From contig JACKQL020000100.1 of the NCBI GenBank assembly GCA_018296165.2, forward strand, positions 1-64,000: DNA of 64,000 bases, written 5' to 3'. Of this stretch, positions 33,086-46,400 are shown piece by piece. Every line of letters starts with the position of its first letter. Position 1 is the stretch's first letter. The translations under genes were made by a program, and so were the position numbers. This DNA is from Termitomyces sp. T153. Its lineage: Eukaryota; Basidiomycota; Agaricomycetes; Agaricales; Lyophyllaceae. The notes under the pieces were generated by a model. It saw nothing but the letters and a program-made list of their open reading frames with translations, had not been told where the DNA came from and searched no databases.

Positions 33086-35518
33086 GAGGAACTTCGTTGG
33101 ACACGAAGTCTAAAATGTTTGCCAATGCTAGGTCGAAGTGGGGTGGTCGTCGTTTGAATTTAGATCGTCGTTTGAATTTAGAGCTCTTATTTCGATTAAA
33201 ACTCCGCCAGTCCTACGTCGGCGTCGGCGGTGGGCCGGCCTCCAACCTTGCTTTTGACTTTCCCTCCAGTTTCAATCACCTACCCGTGTAAGCACATCTA
33301 GATGTCTGATTCTACAAAATTAATGTTCTGCGCACGACATCCGCATTTTCTCTCCGGGATCCCTTCATGCGTTACGGCTTGGCTAATTTTCCCGTCTATG
33401 TCTCATAGTCCGCATGAATTTCCGCATGAATCGGGTGGGTATTCTACTAAAGTCCCATGTGCAGCTCAATCAGAGCTATAAAATTTGCTTGTATGATTCC
33501 GCTATCCTCGTACAGGGGCGTATCTCTAATTACTAGCAAGCCATACGTATTCATCACGCAATCTTTAGCGTCTTAACTAACTTTCGGAATTGATTGAATC
33601 CGGCAACCATCCATTCCCTCCCCTCAACAAGAAGGGGTATCACATCGAATCTATATGGGGTAGGAGTACTAGCTGGATTGGTAATCTGCTCTTATATCAC
33701 ATAAATCGCTTACGACGACAGGTATTCACAACGCTAACATGATATCGACGTCTCATCACATTGACACGGTGCTTGATATTTCCAAAGGGGTGAATACTTC
33801 ACGCGGTTCTTGATCAGACGTACTGGTGAAACTCTACGATTGTTTGATGCAAGCATCTTCATTTCTCGCCACTCTCACGAGGTTATTTCTGGTCTGGGAA
33901 AGAAACCATGATCTGAAGTGTTCTCAGCTACATGTAGGTGATGGACAAGATCTGAATGTCGCCACGCGATTCCTTCTGAGGCTGCTAAGTGAAAGCTATT
34001 CAAGTGAAAGCTGTTGATGGAACTATCTTTGTTCTTCTCCTATGTACCGATTCACATGTTCCGAACAGTGTATTCTTGTTGACTTGTAGAAGTACGGTTC
34101 TTAGCGACGGCTCATTCCGAGCTTATCACTCTTCTATGCGGTTTGAATTGCACAACCCCTCACGATCTATCTGTATATCGGATTCGTCGGGTTTGGATCC
34201 CTGCCTAGCTCTGAGTTTTATATTAGACCGATTGAGCATATCTGGTTATAGTCTGTTAGCTTTATTCCACTCACTCGTGGATATTGTACTACGAAACCTT
34301 CAGATGGCCTACACAGGCACCTTTCACAATGTTAGACCCCTTGAGTTAGGTTCGGAGCAAACATGTCTCCGGACTGGCGAACTGGTCTCGGAGAGAGGCT
34401 TGGGACCGTAAAGTCAAATTAATTAGAATACTAGCCAGCTGCATGATTTTTGACAACTTCTATCACTTGACCGACAACACTTCTGCATAAGTGACAAGAC
34501 TTGTATACCTATTTGGTTGGATAGATTCCAAAATAAACTTTCCATTGGCTGGAATCTGAAAGGTTTGCTTGGACATGCCCTACAGGTCTCTCCTCTCTCC
34601 ACTTGATGATTCTGAGTATCTTTGTTCCAGTATCACATCATAGGGTCATATTCCCTAAGTCTACCTTTGAAATGCAGAACCTGACCTCCGAAATGTGTTG
34701 AGGAGTCATCTTGAGTTCACGACCGACGTTTGAACATACATCTTTTAGCGTGCTCGTCCTTCGTCCGCCTCGTCAGGTCAAGTCGATTTCCGTGATCTTG
34801 GACCAAAGCTCAGCGCATGAACCTGATGTGAAGGCGGCTTGTTCCGAACCCTACTGATTGCCGCTGTGCTTGCCGAGACTATGGTAACGGTACAGCAAAC
34901 TTTTGCTGATTCTTCAACTTCTCAATTCAAAGCCAATGGTGCTGTAAGTATGCCCTTTTTGTCGTTGTATTCTTCATCAGACCCTCAACTTTTAGGTAAG
35001 ATTCCAGAATCCTCTTTGGCGGCTGACCACTATCCGAAATAGCGTCCTTTCAGAGAGGGACGAATTGAGTGAAGGACATATTGTGACGCGCGTCACAGAG
35101 TGTGACCTGAGCCGTTATCCCTGCTACCATCTGGAAAGGTCGCGTTTTGAACGCATAAGTTTATTTGAACGCCCCTGTCTTACTACGGCTACAGCTCGCT
35201 TTATTTGAAAAGATCCCAGAAGCCCTTCTTTGGCGGCTGACCACTATCTGAAATAGTATAGAAGAAGTCATGTTACTCACTCTAAGTCTAATTTGCGTCG
35301 GTGCCAGCTCGGCCAATACGATCTGAAATGCGCACAGTCGTGATATTAACACGATCCACTTGTTTCAATGCAAGTTGACGGAATGAGCTTGAGATGAGCG
35401 CTTATGTGCGTGGAATTCACACAGGCACAGTCCTACATAGGCGCTAAAGGGCTGTGATTGGGCGCATACCATATTCGGAACATTCTTTTCACCTTTGTCA
35501 ACGTTCAACGTGTTAGCG
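33086..35518. other. Gene-poor 2.4 kb; small repeats only
   Basis: No gene recognised. Small structures seen are a 17-bp tandem repeat CGTCGTTTGAATTTAGA x2 near 33149-33182, an imperfect ~43-bp direct duplication at 35000-35042 and 35212-35256 (core CTTTGGCGGCTGACCACTAT), and a perfect 16-bp palindrome TGTGACGCGCGTCACA at 35082-35097. A frame at 34839-35042 (LLIAAVLAETMVTVQQTFAD) looks coding-like but unsupported. Confidence 0.45.
35082..35097. promoter_or_regulatory. Perfect 16-bp palindrome upstream of the Hsp70-like gene
   Basis: TGTGACGCGCGTCACA is its own reverse complement and lies 422 bp upstream of the ATG at 35519. TGACG half-sites are typical of bZIP factors; a regulatory role is only an inference. 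Confidence 0.3.
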
Positions 35519-38500
35519 ATGGGGTGTTGTGGTGAGCCTGCGGACAAGCCGACCCCTCAAACGATCACCCAATTCAATCCTGGCACCATTACCCAACAGC
35601 CAGGACCGCATCCAGGTCTAGGTCTAGAGAAACAGGCGCCTATGTTTCAACCAGCGATACCCACCCCATCGCCAGTGCACAATGGAGCATCCTGGGGGCA
35701 ATCCATACAGGCGCAGCAATTCGGGAATTATCCCACAGTAGCGCCGCCGGTGAATGCCCAATCGTACAATGGTTCATTGTTGAATGCTGCAAACGGTTTC
35801 GTGAACGATCACATAATTCAACCGGAGCTAGCGCACCATCGTTCAACGAGCACTGCAAGCCCGCCGTTTATGATGGCTTCCCCACTGCCCCCCCAAACAG
35901 TATCACCGCCCCCTGACGAAGGAAAGATGTCAATCGCTATTGATTTCGGTACTTTACTTTGTTGGTTGGTTTTACTCTTGACTGATATTTGGGGCATAGG
36001 GACGACGTTCTCCGGTGTTGTGCGTATATCCGTGATTACTATTTCCTGAGACTCTTTCCGATTATCTCTTTAGGCGTATGGTTCTTCTAGAATTGCTGGT
36101 GGCCAAGTACAGCAGATCCTTCATTGGCCAGGTTCCCCCGAGACCTTCAGAAAAGTGAGTACTTTCGTTCTCTGATCTCTCAACAGTGATCAATAGGTAT
36201 CATTAGATACCAACGTGTTTACTATATGACGAACATGGCAGAATCCTCGCCTGGGGCCTAGAAGCGAAGAACGCTAGTCCGATGCCTGGAACAACACGTT
36301 GCGAGTGGTTCAAGTTGTTTTTGGAACCGCATGCGTTGCGTGACCCATCTGCAATCGACCCTCGTCTTCCCTCACTTCCGGTTTGTGCTACCATCTTCAA
36401 CTTTGAGATATGCTCAATTACGTCTCATATCCATCAGCCTGGTAAGATGGCTATAGACCTCATCGTGGACTTCCTCAGCTGCCTCTGGGAACATGCCAAG
36501 GACCAGATCACGCGTGAGATAGGCGCTGTGGCTGATCTGAGTATGTGGTTTCGATGTATTAAAATAACCATAGTAATCGGCTAGCATTACAGATTCAGCT
36601 GATGTCTGGTTGACGGTCCCAGCCGCTTGGGATGGAAAGGGATGTGAAATTATGCGCGAAGCCGCGATATCAGCCGGACTTGTTCAGAGTGCTCGTGCCG
36701 GAGACACGAGTTGGCGTGATCGCCTTCGCATTATCACGGAACCGGAAGCGGCAGCGGTGCATTGTGCGCAATTAACGGACCTCCATCTTCTCAAACCATC
36801 CCAGAATTTCGTTGTGGTAGATGCAGGAGGTGGTACTGTAGATTTGGTGAACTTATTATTATCTTTGCCCGATGCGCCAATATTAATGATGATTCTTAGG
36901 CTGTGTACAAGGTCGGCGCTTATCCAATCAGCCGTCACATATCAGCTTAAAATGTGGCTTTGCTAATTCACCTCGCTCTTCGTGGTTGTAGATCACGGGT
37001 CTGATGGCCAACCTCGAGATTGCTGAGATGTGCGCTCGGTCGGGCGCGAATTGTGGGAGCTTGTTCCTTGATCTACGTTTCAGAGAACTCGTCAAGGTGA
37101 GGTTGGTGATCAATCACACGGAACTTCTTATGGACAAGAGATTTTGATTAGGCCCTTTTGGCGGAACATCCAGCTCATCTCGACCCGGCTTCTTTGGCAT
37201 ATTTTAGTAGGTTTCATCCCCTGTCAACTCCATGTCATAAATTTTAAGCATTTTGTAGTGCATTCGTTTAGCGAGACAGAGAAGCTATCGTACGCCGGTA
37301 TCAGTGACGACCGTATGTGTGACAAAGCAAATAATCTAGCAATCTTACATTCTTTTTGTAGATAACATGTTCCATTTTACATGCTTCAATGTAGAAGATC
37401 CCCACGATCCGTCTGTTGGTTTGATTAATGGACAGTTGTCAATACCCGGCAGCTTGTTGCGCCGAGAAGTTTTTGATCCAGTTGTTGGAGAGGTTTTAAT
37501 ATTATTTTCCTTTAATGATGGGTTTCTGAGAGATTTCCTCCCATGAACAGGTGTTGCAGCTCGTCGAGGACCAAATACAGAGAGTTGATCAAAGAATCGA
37601 TGCTCTTCTCCTCGTGGGAGGTTTTGCCGGTAGTGAATACTTGAAACAAAGGATAGAAGTACGTTCGGAATTACGAAGATTGTGTTTGACTTTCTCACAG
37701 CCAGACATAGGAACGATTTTCGTCTAGAATTCGAGTAATAGCGAGGCCTGCCGATGCTGATACCGCGACCCTTCGTGGTGCCGCGCGGTATGGCTTGGCT
37801 CGCCGACCTTTAGTCTCTAGCGTCATTGCGCCGAAGTCGTACATTATGAAGGTTGCCATGTGTTGAGATGTCCCTTTCTGAAGCTTACTTTGCCACTAGG
37901 TCAAGCTCCCAGCAGAACAGGAAGATTTTATGAAGCGGCCTGCTTACATCAAGACTAACGACGCGGGTGCTTCCATCTGCGAAAATAGGTACGTCATCTG
38001 CCTATGTATAACTTTACCAATCTGAAGTTGCCGGCGGTTCTGGCCTTTGTAGGCTGCAATATCTCGTGTCTAAGGGAGCCATTCTTCGGAAAGGGTAGGT
38101 CGCGCTTCTTTCCTATGTAGTTGGTTCCTAACGACCCTTAAGACAACGACTGAATACCAAATTCTGGTATGTATTACCTTTGATATGATCTCCCTATCGA
38201 GCCCCTGATTCTGGCACTATAATATTGATAGCAAATACTCCCAGAGTAATCAAGGTATGATTGTCTCAATGGTCCTAATCGTGTTCGACCGCGACTGACC
38301 TTTTTCACAACGTTGTTCATCAGATTCAACATTCGTCGCTACGCTTTACACGAGCGACACGGACAAGATTATGCGATATACTGACGAAGGGGAAACAACC
38401 GAACTATGTAAATGGACCGTTAATCTTTCATCTCTTCCCACATTCCAGCAAAACGCGGTGATACCTCAACCCAGCAGTGGATTCTATACCGGTGGGTTTG

Positions 38501-38693
38501 CCCTTACAAATTCGCGAAAATAGAGCTAAGTTTAATAGAATTTGAGCTTGGGTTGGAGCTGGATAGTGCCGAAGTCCGTGGTATTTTATTGTACGGCAAT
38601 CAGGAATGGGGAAGGTATCAATATACATTTTGTCATCCAGTCTTGAACTTTTCTGACACTGGAGACAGGGTAACTTTTGATTATCTAAGTTAG
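35519..38693 (+). CDS. MGCC-type actin-like ATPase / Hsp70 family protein
   Basis: Twenty exons were inferred (first 35519-35948, last 38669-38693), summing to 2115 nt (704 aa). Very small exons occur: 36000-36019 (20 nt), 36900-36911 (12 nt), 38143-38166 (24 nt), 38232-38254 (23 nt) and 38669-38693 (25 nt). The N-terminus MGCCGEPADKP carries the Gly2-Cys-Cys pattern of N-myristoylated and palmitoylated proteins. About 130 Pro/Gln/Asn-rich residues follow, then the Hsp70-like nucleotide-binding domain: phosphate 1 SIAIDFGTTFSGVAYG, phosphate 2 FVVVDAGGGTVDLAVYK, adenosine loop LLVGGFAGSEYL, plus EIAEMCARSGANCGSLFLD. This family is abundant in basidiomycetes and has no clear chaperone substrate-binding domain. 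Membrane anchoring of an Hsp70-like ATPase is inferred from the MGCC start; cellular role unknown. Confidence 0.9.
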
Positions 38694-39230
38694 CGACTAT
38701 TTTGTTTTCAGTTTATCGAGTTTTACATGCTCATTATACCATTCTTCTTATTTTGTCCTATTATGCCTCCGGAGCCCGGAGCTCCATATGCTTGTTCTCT
38801 CACAATGTTCCGTCAGTGTCGCTGCTCGCATACTCCAGCCATCACTTTTTTCTGCCAACTTTGCAATTTTGCCAAATAGTAATCACATCATGAGGGACCG
38901 TCCCTTGTCGGCTAGACTAAATATATCAGTCCGTTATACACTTCACTTCAGACCCTCCTGTAGGGCGACAAAATAGCAATCTAGCGCAGAGAAATGAAAC
39001 TGGGTTCAAACTGCTCGGCTATGGTGATATGTACCGTTGTGGCTAGAGATCCTCGGCGTGCCATTGGTACCTGTTCTCGGTTCGAACAGCATGGATACTT
39101 GATTCAAGTCGGCCACTATCCGGAGTCTTCCGAGATTGCATAACTCCGGGGAAAGCGATCGGGAGCTCCAATCTCTCAAGGCCTTAAACCTATAAAGCGC
39201 AAAAAAGTTTGTCGAATATCACAGTCAGCC
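38694..39230. other. Intergenic between the Hsp70-like gene and ALO
   Basis: Nothing recognised apart from the presumed terminator and promoter of the flanking genes. Confidence 0.5.
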
Positions 39231-40876
39231 ATGTCCTCCCAACTAACTGCAACCCCTCGCGATATTCCCTTGCAGAACCTCTACCAACTTCTGCAGCCCA
39301 TAACGTCGTCCAAAGCCAGTTTTAACAATTGGGGTCAAAGCTTTTACTGTGCTCCTCTGGCCATATTTGAGCCGGAAAATGAGTTTCAATGTGAGCTCAT
39401 CCTTGAGCTTGCGCGTCGCGAAGGCAAGTCTGTCAAGGCTGCCGGTGTGGGTCACAGCCCAAGCGACCTCGCGTGCACGAACGAATACATGCTACGGACA
39501 ACAAAATTGAACCGTCTGCTCGAAGTATGGATCAGGCCCTTTAAAGCCTTCTTTTGCTGATGTACTTTGTATGCAGGTCAATGTGGAAAAACATTACGTC
39601 GTCGCACAAGGGGGTATTACCCTACACGATCTTCACGCTCAGTTGGGTGTCTACAATCTTGCTATGACCAATGTTGGTTCCATCTCGGACCAGACTCTCG
39701 CTGGAATTATCACGACCGCCACACACGGGTCGGGCATTGAGTATGGCGTAATTTCCACTCATGTCATAGGATTGACACTCCTTTTGGCCAACGGAACTCG
39801 CGTGTTTTGTTCTCGGAACGAACGGCCTGATCTGTTCATTGCGACTATATGTGGACTTGGAGCCACCGGCCTCATACTCAGTATACAGCTAGAGGTTGAA
39901 CCTGCGTTCCGGTTAAAAGAAATACAGGAGTCTATGTCTTTCGATGACTTCATCCATCGCTTTGATAAACTTGTCTATTCTGCGCAGCATGTCCGTTTCT
40001 GGTGGTTCCCGGCTTCTGACACGGTACGTTGCAGCTATTCCGATCGTTCAAAAGAGGTACTTGTTTCTGGCTATTTATTCTCGATGCCGTTAACCTGTTG
40101 TCTCAGCCGAAGAATCCTGTTGGCGGCTGGTGGTGGCATACTTTTCTGGGATACCATGTCACACAGCTCTTCTTATTTATCGCCCGATACTTTCTATTCC
40201 TTAATACGTGGATATCACATTATACCTGCTGGTTGATCAAAAAACAGACAGTCGGCGTCGACGATAGTCATCGGATATTCAACGTGGATTGTCGGGTAAG
40301 TGTCCTCGGTTTGCATCCAGTTTTTTTTTACTAATGTACCACCTAGTATCCACAGCACACAACTGAATGGGCCATTCCTTTCGAGGAAGCACAGTGTTGT
40401 CTTAGTGAACTTCGAAATTGGTTAGAAAAGGAGAGTGAAGATCCCAACGGCATTCGTCCTCATGTACCAGTTGAAATCCGTTTTTCTGCCCCAGACAATA
40501 TCTGGCTTAGTCCAAGCTATGGTCAGCGGACATGTTGGATCGGGATTGTGCAATATAAGTGAGCGTAGCTTCTTTGAGTCCCCATTCCTATCTTTCCCAC
40601 TAATCTGATAGCAGACCTTACGGATTTAACGTACCTTATCGACGATATTTTAGCGGTTATGAATCGATCGTCGCTCGGCATCGCGGTCGGCCTCATTGGG
40701 CAAAAGCACACTATTTACAACCTGATCAACTTCGCGAATTATACCCGCACTTCGACGACTTCAGACGAGTCATCGAAGCTGTCGATCCAAAAGGCCTGTT
40801 TCGGAACGAGTACATACAAAGACACATCTTCGGGCTTCCAGTCAGTGGAAGGATTTTCAGATTGCGACAGCTTTGA
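39231..40876 (+). CDS. ALO1: D-arabinono-1,4-lactone oxidase
   Basis: Five exons, 39231-39524, 39577-40056, 40107-40295, 40347-40558 and 40615-40876, give 1437 nt and 478 aa. The enzyme oxidises D-arabinono-1,4-lactone with O2 to dehydro-D-arabinono-1,4-lactone, the last step of erythroascorbate synthesis, releasing H2O2. It is normally on the outer mitochondrial membrane. Seen here are an FAD-binding PCMH domain with VKAAGVGHSPSDLACTN (the His expected to link the flavin covalently), GGITLHDLHAQLGVYNLAM and GIITTATHGSGIEYG. The ALO C-terminal domain follows, with WWFPASDTVRCSYSDR, PFEEAQCCLSELRNWLEK and HWAKAHYLQPDQL. A hydrophobic stretch, VTQLFLFIARYFLFL, lies mid-protein. It ends 81 bp short of the convergent UBE2G2 stop. 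Confidence 0.93.
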
Positions 40877-40957
40877 ACTATACCATAAACAATTGCACAC
40901 TCATAATGCCTACATTATATCAAGACACTGGAACAATACTGAATTGATACTTCACCC

Positions 40958-41804
40958 TTATAGTCCTAATTGTTCCCTGATAGATTCTCGTACTATTCTC
41001 TCGTACTCCGCTCGATTTTCTCGGTACAACTTGCAACAATCAATATTGGCTCCACTCTCGAGGTTCGGTTCTGCACATTATGATTAATTTGTAAACTCGA
41101 TGATTCATCAGGGTGATAGCTTACCCGCAAGCATTGATATGACGCTAAGAATGACCTTTTCGATACTTTGGACGGGACTCCAGCGCTCAGAAGCTTGTTC
41201 ATACATGGTCGGATCGTCCCCAGGCGTATGTAATATCGAGATGCATACGTTTCCGTCAGCATAGACTTACAGTAATCCATATAAGCAATGGTAAAGCACT
41301 TGAGGGTTCATTCTCACTGTTCGGGTGAAATAAAGGTGGTTCAAATTTCATTTTGAAAGGAGATAAAGGGTAGTCAGACGGCTGTTGGGGTAGTGAGCTA
41401 AATGGTGATTCCTGGTACAGATAACGTAACACACAAAAGTCAATTTCGCGGCGAACACACCCCCTTCCTGAATGAAGTTTAATGCTAATGTTTACGCTGA
41501 TGCTGTGGCTGCGTGACTTACGAACGGTGTGTCTTTCGGGCCACATATGAGTGCTTCCCAAGTGAAGAAGTCAGATTCGGAAATAGGTCCTGTGACGTAT
41601 TATCAGTTCAAAGCAAATGACCAGGACAAGGATTGATCGTACCTGCAGTGAACATGCCATCGGGAGAGCCTGCGAGAATCCTGATATCAGGCTGAGGTAT
41701 TGGGATATCGGCTTCAGTTTCTTCTTACCCCCCGAAGTCAACTGCTTGTATTCAGTCATGAGACGACGTAGCGCCGTTGCACTAGTTGAGCTCCTGCCAG
41801 CCAT
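40958..41804 (-). CDS. UBC7: Ubiquitin-conjugating enzyme E2, UBE2G2/UBC7 type
   Basis: Seven exons, 41804-41729, 41669-41643, 41589-41522, 41464-41435, 41381-41318, 41265-41125 and 41070-40958, sum to 519 nt (172 aa). Segments: [65 protein letters not shown]; active-site cysteine in [42 protein letters not shown]. The 13-residue insertion after the active site ([13 protein letters not shown]) is diagnostic of the UBC7/UBE2G subgroup, which serves ER-associated degradation with Hrd1/Doa10 and Cue1. Exons of 27 and 30 nt occur. A second UBE2G-type gene lies 6.6 kb away, beyond RPC2. Confidence 0.93.
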
Positions 41805-43469
41805 CGATATTCAAGTTTGATGGAAGAAAGAGAAAGAAAGTCGTTCAAGCCGTGTACACCTCGGTCCTCTCCGCGCATATGGCCCAAGATCACGTGAGAC
41901 GAATTAAAGAAAAGGACGACGTACCAGATTTAGACCGTCAAAATCAAAATCATTCCTCTCATAATGTTCGGAACGCGTACGCTACTGTTCAGATCTTTGA
42001 AGCAGAGGACCGCACGCATTCTTCCGGATACACAAGTTCGACAGGAGACATTGGTCAATATTCGAGTCGTTGCCTCTCTAGGATCCGATCCTGTACATGT
42101 ACGAGAGATATGTTTCTCCTGAAAATGGTAAAATCTCGGGCCAACTTGGATATTTGTATTTTAGGCACTTTTCGAGCCGCAAGAGAGAAATTTTGACGTC
42201 TTTCTGACAGCGATGAAGGCTGCATGTCAAGGGTGTGGCCATGCTCCATTGAGCGTAGCTTCTGAGTTTTTTCCTTTTTTTTTAGATCCATTAGCGTGTT
42301 TGAGGAGCTACGTGCCTTATCGCGACAATGTTGCACGATACTACAGAGGTAGCTACGAACTGTCCCCCCCTTCCGTGCGTACGCGGAGAAAGGAGTTGGC
42401 ACGGTCCGCGTGCTGTTTGAGAGCATGCTCTCTTGGTAAGAACCTGGGGGCCCGCTTACGGGGGAGACGAGCAGCAGGGTAAATTTTTCCTGGCAGAGTG
42501 CTGTCACATTCAAAAAAAATCCGACTGACGTATCCACAATGTTCCTGTATGGGCATTTCTCCCAAACCTTTGGTCTTGGTTCGGTCTTCGAACAGTTTTA
42601 AGGTGAAAAGATACACAGGTTGGAGAACTCGATGACGCTCGACATGGATGTCTACGGGCCGTTTCACCGATTGTGTCCATGGGATCTATCTAGCGCTGCT
42701 CTGATTGTCTTCTAGGATTCCCCAAACACATATGACTTTGCATCTGGGATTCTGGGTGTGTCGATTTAATTATTCATGGAACCGTCGTAATGTATTCAAA
42801 TCGTCTGATGCCAGACTCCCTGTCTGCTCGCAAACGTATCTTGCTATTCATGTTGTGCCCACGTAGTAGCCTCAAGTTGGGGGCGTTGCCAAACTTCCTT
42901 GTATGAGATGATAGACAACCGACGCGTTACGTTCGAAATTCCACAGCATCTTGCCACTCAAAACCTAAGTCTTGCTGGTCAGTTACTCGCATATTCGAGA
43001 TAGCTGAGCAGGATATATCGATCAAAACGATCAGGATTCAGAATCTTTGATAGTGCTTTCCAACGACGAGTATGCACTACAGTCAGTCAGGACGTACGAA
43101 CTTGCTGATATTCACCACACTTATTACACTATTTTTACCCCTGTGTGGTAACTTTGATGAAGAATATGAATTTTGTATTAGCATGGCTGCAGACTATATG
43201 ACTTTTTAAAGCTCTTCGCCAACCACAACCATCATCAGTAGTGACAGTGCTCCAGATGTCGTGTTATTCACTTGCTATACGTACAGAGTCGTAGATGCGT
43301 CACAGTAATTGTGCAGACGGTACAACGTTTATCCTTGTCTTTCGATCACAACAATAATCAGCGCCATCTTTCGTCCGTTCATGAGCCCTGCGAATTGTGA
43401 TGGCGATAGTCGTGGAAAACGTGTCGTCGATTGCTAATACTGGCCATAGGAGAGCTATCGCGATACGCA
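41805..43469. other. Intergenic 1.7 kb, nothing recognised
   Basis: Between the UBC7 start and the RPC2 stop there are only short unsupported frames. The longest are 41879-42196 on + and 42537-42055 on -. Neither shows a known motif or a consistent splice chain. Confidence 0.45.
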
Positions 43470-46400
43470 TTAGGCATCATCAAGGACCAATCGGGGTACA
43501 ACATTCATAGCCATGAGCTAGAATCAACATTTGGTCATTTTGAACAGAAGCAGCCGGCCTAGGAACACCTGCCTCTTGAAACAACAGTTTCGCCGCATAT
43601 GGAATAGTCAACTGGGCCATCTTCTTGGAACTCTTGCAATAGGTGCACCATCCGTTGTAGCCCATCAATCCACATTCCCCGCATGCGTTGACTTCGAATT
43701 TATCCGATGAGATCATCAACCGCTCGAGCAAAAGTTGCGTTGCGCCATATCCAATCAGACAGTCTCGTTCCATCTCACCCAACCGCAAACCTCCTTCACG
43801 GGACCTACCCTCGGTCGGCTGACGTGTAAGCGTTGCCCGAGGTCCTCTAGATAGAGTTCATTAGGAGGGGATTTCAGAGTCTTGATGGACATAAAAGTTC
43901 ACCTTGCACGAGCGTGCATTTTGTCCATCACCATGTGTTCTGTGTAAATATGACATTTGAGGTACAGCAATGTAAATATGTAAAGGATGGCTCCCTACTC
44001 AATTTCTACAGGAAATGCGTTATTCAACCCAATTGATAGCTAGCAAAGACGGTTGCGTACCTGATAGTAAATCGGCCCGAAATATACATATGCTTCAAGA
44101 GGTTCGCCAGTGATACCACTGGTCAACATGTCTTTGCCGGCATAACTGAATCCGTTTTCAACAAGAATGCGGCTCATGTCTTCGACCTGAGACAAACAGT
44201 GAGCCTAAATCCTGTGGGTAAAAGTGCAAAATACTTTGGACCCGCCAAACGCAGTGCCATATTCAAGGGTACCTCTGAGAACGCCGGCCTGTAATCTGCT
44301 CGTTAGGCGGCTGAGCTTTGTCAAACAAAGAATTGATGACCTTTCCCGCTAGAAGTTCGATCATTTTTCCAACGGTCATGCGGGAGGGGAAGCCATGAGG
44401 ATTCATGATAGTATCTGATATTAAACCACATAAGCTATCCCAACGATCATATCGTACCGACTTACCCGGACTGATTCCACGGTCATTGAAAGGCATGTCC
44501 TCTTGATTGACGATGAGGCCACAAACACCCTTTTGTCCATGTCTGGATGAGAACTTGTCGCCAAGCTCTGGCCTCCGTGTTTGACGGATCAGGACCTTGA
44601 TAAGAGTCTGGTCGTTTTCAGTATCGCTTATCATGACCTTGTCAATGTTCCCAGCAACAGGAGATTTGTAAGTCAAGGGCGTGTTTTTGTAAGGCACAGA
44701 TGCGGCCTGTCCAGTGAATGTGTTGTCTGTCGCGTTGGTCGGGCTTTGCTTGTTGACATAGACATCGCCAGGATCGACACGTTCTCCTACACCTGCCAAG
44801 CCATCCATCTGTATGATGTCATATTTCTTTGCCACCTGTCCGTTTTCGTCGACGGGCGCATCAGCTAGACGATCGAACCTGATTAAAAAGGTAAGTTCCA
44901 GGAGAAAGCTGTCAATGGAACAACTTACGTCCCATTAGGATATTTGCGGATGAGAGTCGCGTTTTTGCGCAAGACTTGACAACGTCCATAACCACGATCA
45001 AGACTAGCCTATGGAACAGGCGTTAGTCGACTTCCTAGAGGAAATACGTGGATTTCTGTAACCTTGTTCAAAATTAGCGCATCTTCAATATCGTATCCGG
45101 AGAAGCTCATGACCGCAACCGTCGCATTTTGGCCAGCTGGAAGACGATTGTAACCAACGAGCTCAATGGTTTTTGTTTTCACCATGGGTTGTTGAGGGTA
45201 AACGAGGAGGTACAGGAGGGTGTCAATCCTATTGAGCTGGTTGTAGGCGATGGCACCAATAGCTTGTTTACCCATAGCACATTGATATGTATTACGCGGA
45301 GATTGATTATGATGTGGGTAAGGGATGAGGCCAGCGACGGCACCAAGCAGCGTGAAAGGCTCAATCTCCAAATGCGTGGTCGCAGGTACAATGTCAGATT
45401 CGTACAGCGCGATATAAGTGTCATTCTCTTCGTTCACATCGAGATACTCAACAAGTCCTTTCCGAAGGAAATCATCAAACGTAAGTTTTCCCTTTTTGAG
45501 AAGCTTCAGAGAAAGGTGTCAGCGCCCGACGAATTCCAAAGATTTCGGAAGTCCGATCTCACAGTTATATGTTCCGAAGTGACTTTTGGGCAGCCATTTT
45601 CCACAATGATCATTGGTCGACAGATTCGGCCACCATCGCTGGCAATGTGTACAGTGTGATGGTGATTGTTGATGTAGACACTGACGAACTCGCTCATACG
45701 TCGAGCGCGTCGAAGTTTGCGGAATTGCGCCACGAAACGCGTCGGATATCGGGTGAGGCCAATGATGGTACCATTGACGTTGACCACAAAGGTATGAGGT
45801 CCGTAGATCTCTGTTCCGGTGGCTAACGTGATATCTACAGCAATGTTTTATAAAAAATCCGAGTTTGCGGAGATGTTGATATGCGACATACCTTCCACCC
45901 CCAACATGAATGCAAGCCGGATGATCGGCTCCTCGTCCACATCAGTTGTGATGTGTGTCATGAGGGCCAGATTTTTCACAAGACCACAGGCTTCTCCTTC
46001 AGGAGTGTCACTTGGACAAAGTACACCCCACTGGCTAGGTTGCAATGCTCTAGGTCCACTGACCTTCCTCGTCTTCTCGAACTGAGAGGATATACGCGTC
46101 ATCATGCCAAGAGCAGAGATGAAGCTCAGCCGGCTGAGGACATGGGTAACACCTGCGCGCTCCATCTTGAAACGTTTCAAAGACCAATTCCCTGTCGATA
46201 TGGCGCGGACAAAACCAGCTGTCAGGTGGTCACCTTGGAATTGCATGGTGTTGAAGGCGTCGAATTCACTTGTTCTTGAAGGTTTCTTGAGCACTTTGTC
46301 AATTGCCGACTTGAGGTTGGTATTGTAGGTCTTAAACAGATCCTCAAAAAGAAGTGCCAAAAGTTGACCAGCCCTGGCGCCCCGTAAGATACATGCGAGG

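Noticed and set aside
41805..43469. Small genes between UBC7 and RPC2
   Set aside because: Frames at 41879-42196 and 42055-42537 show no motif, no splice chain and overlap on opposite strands.
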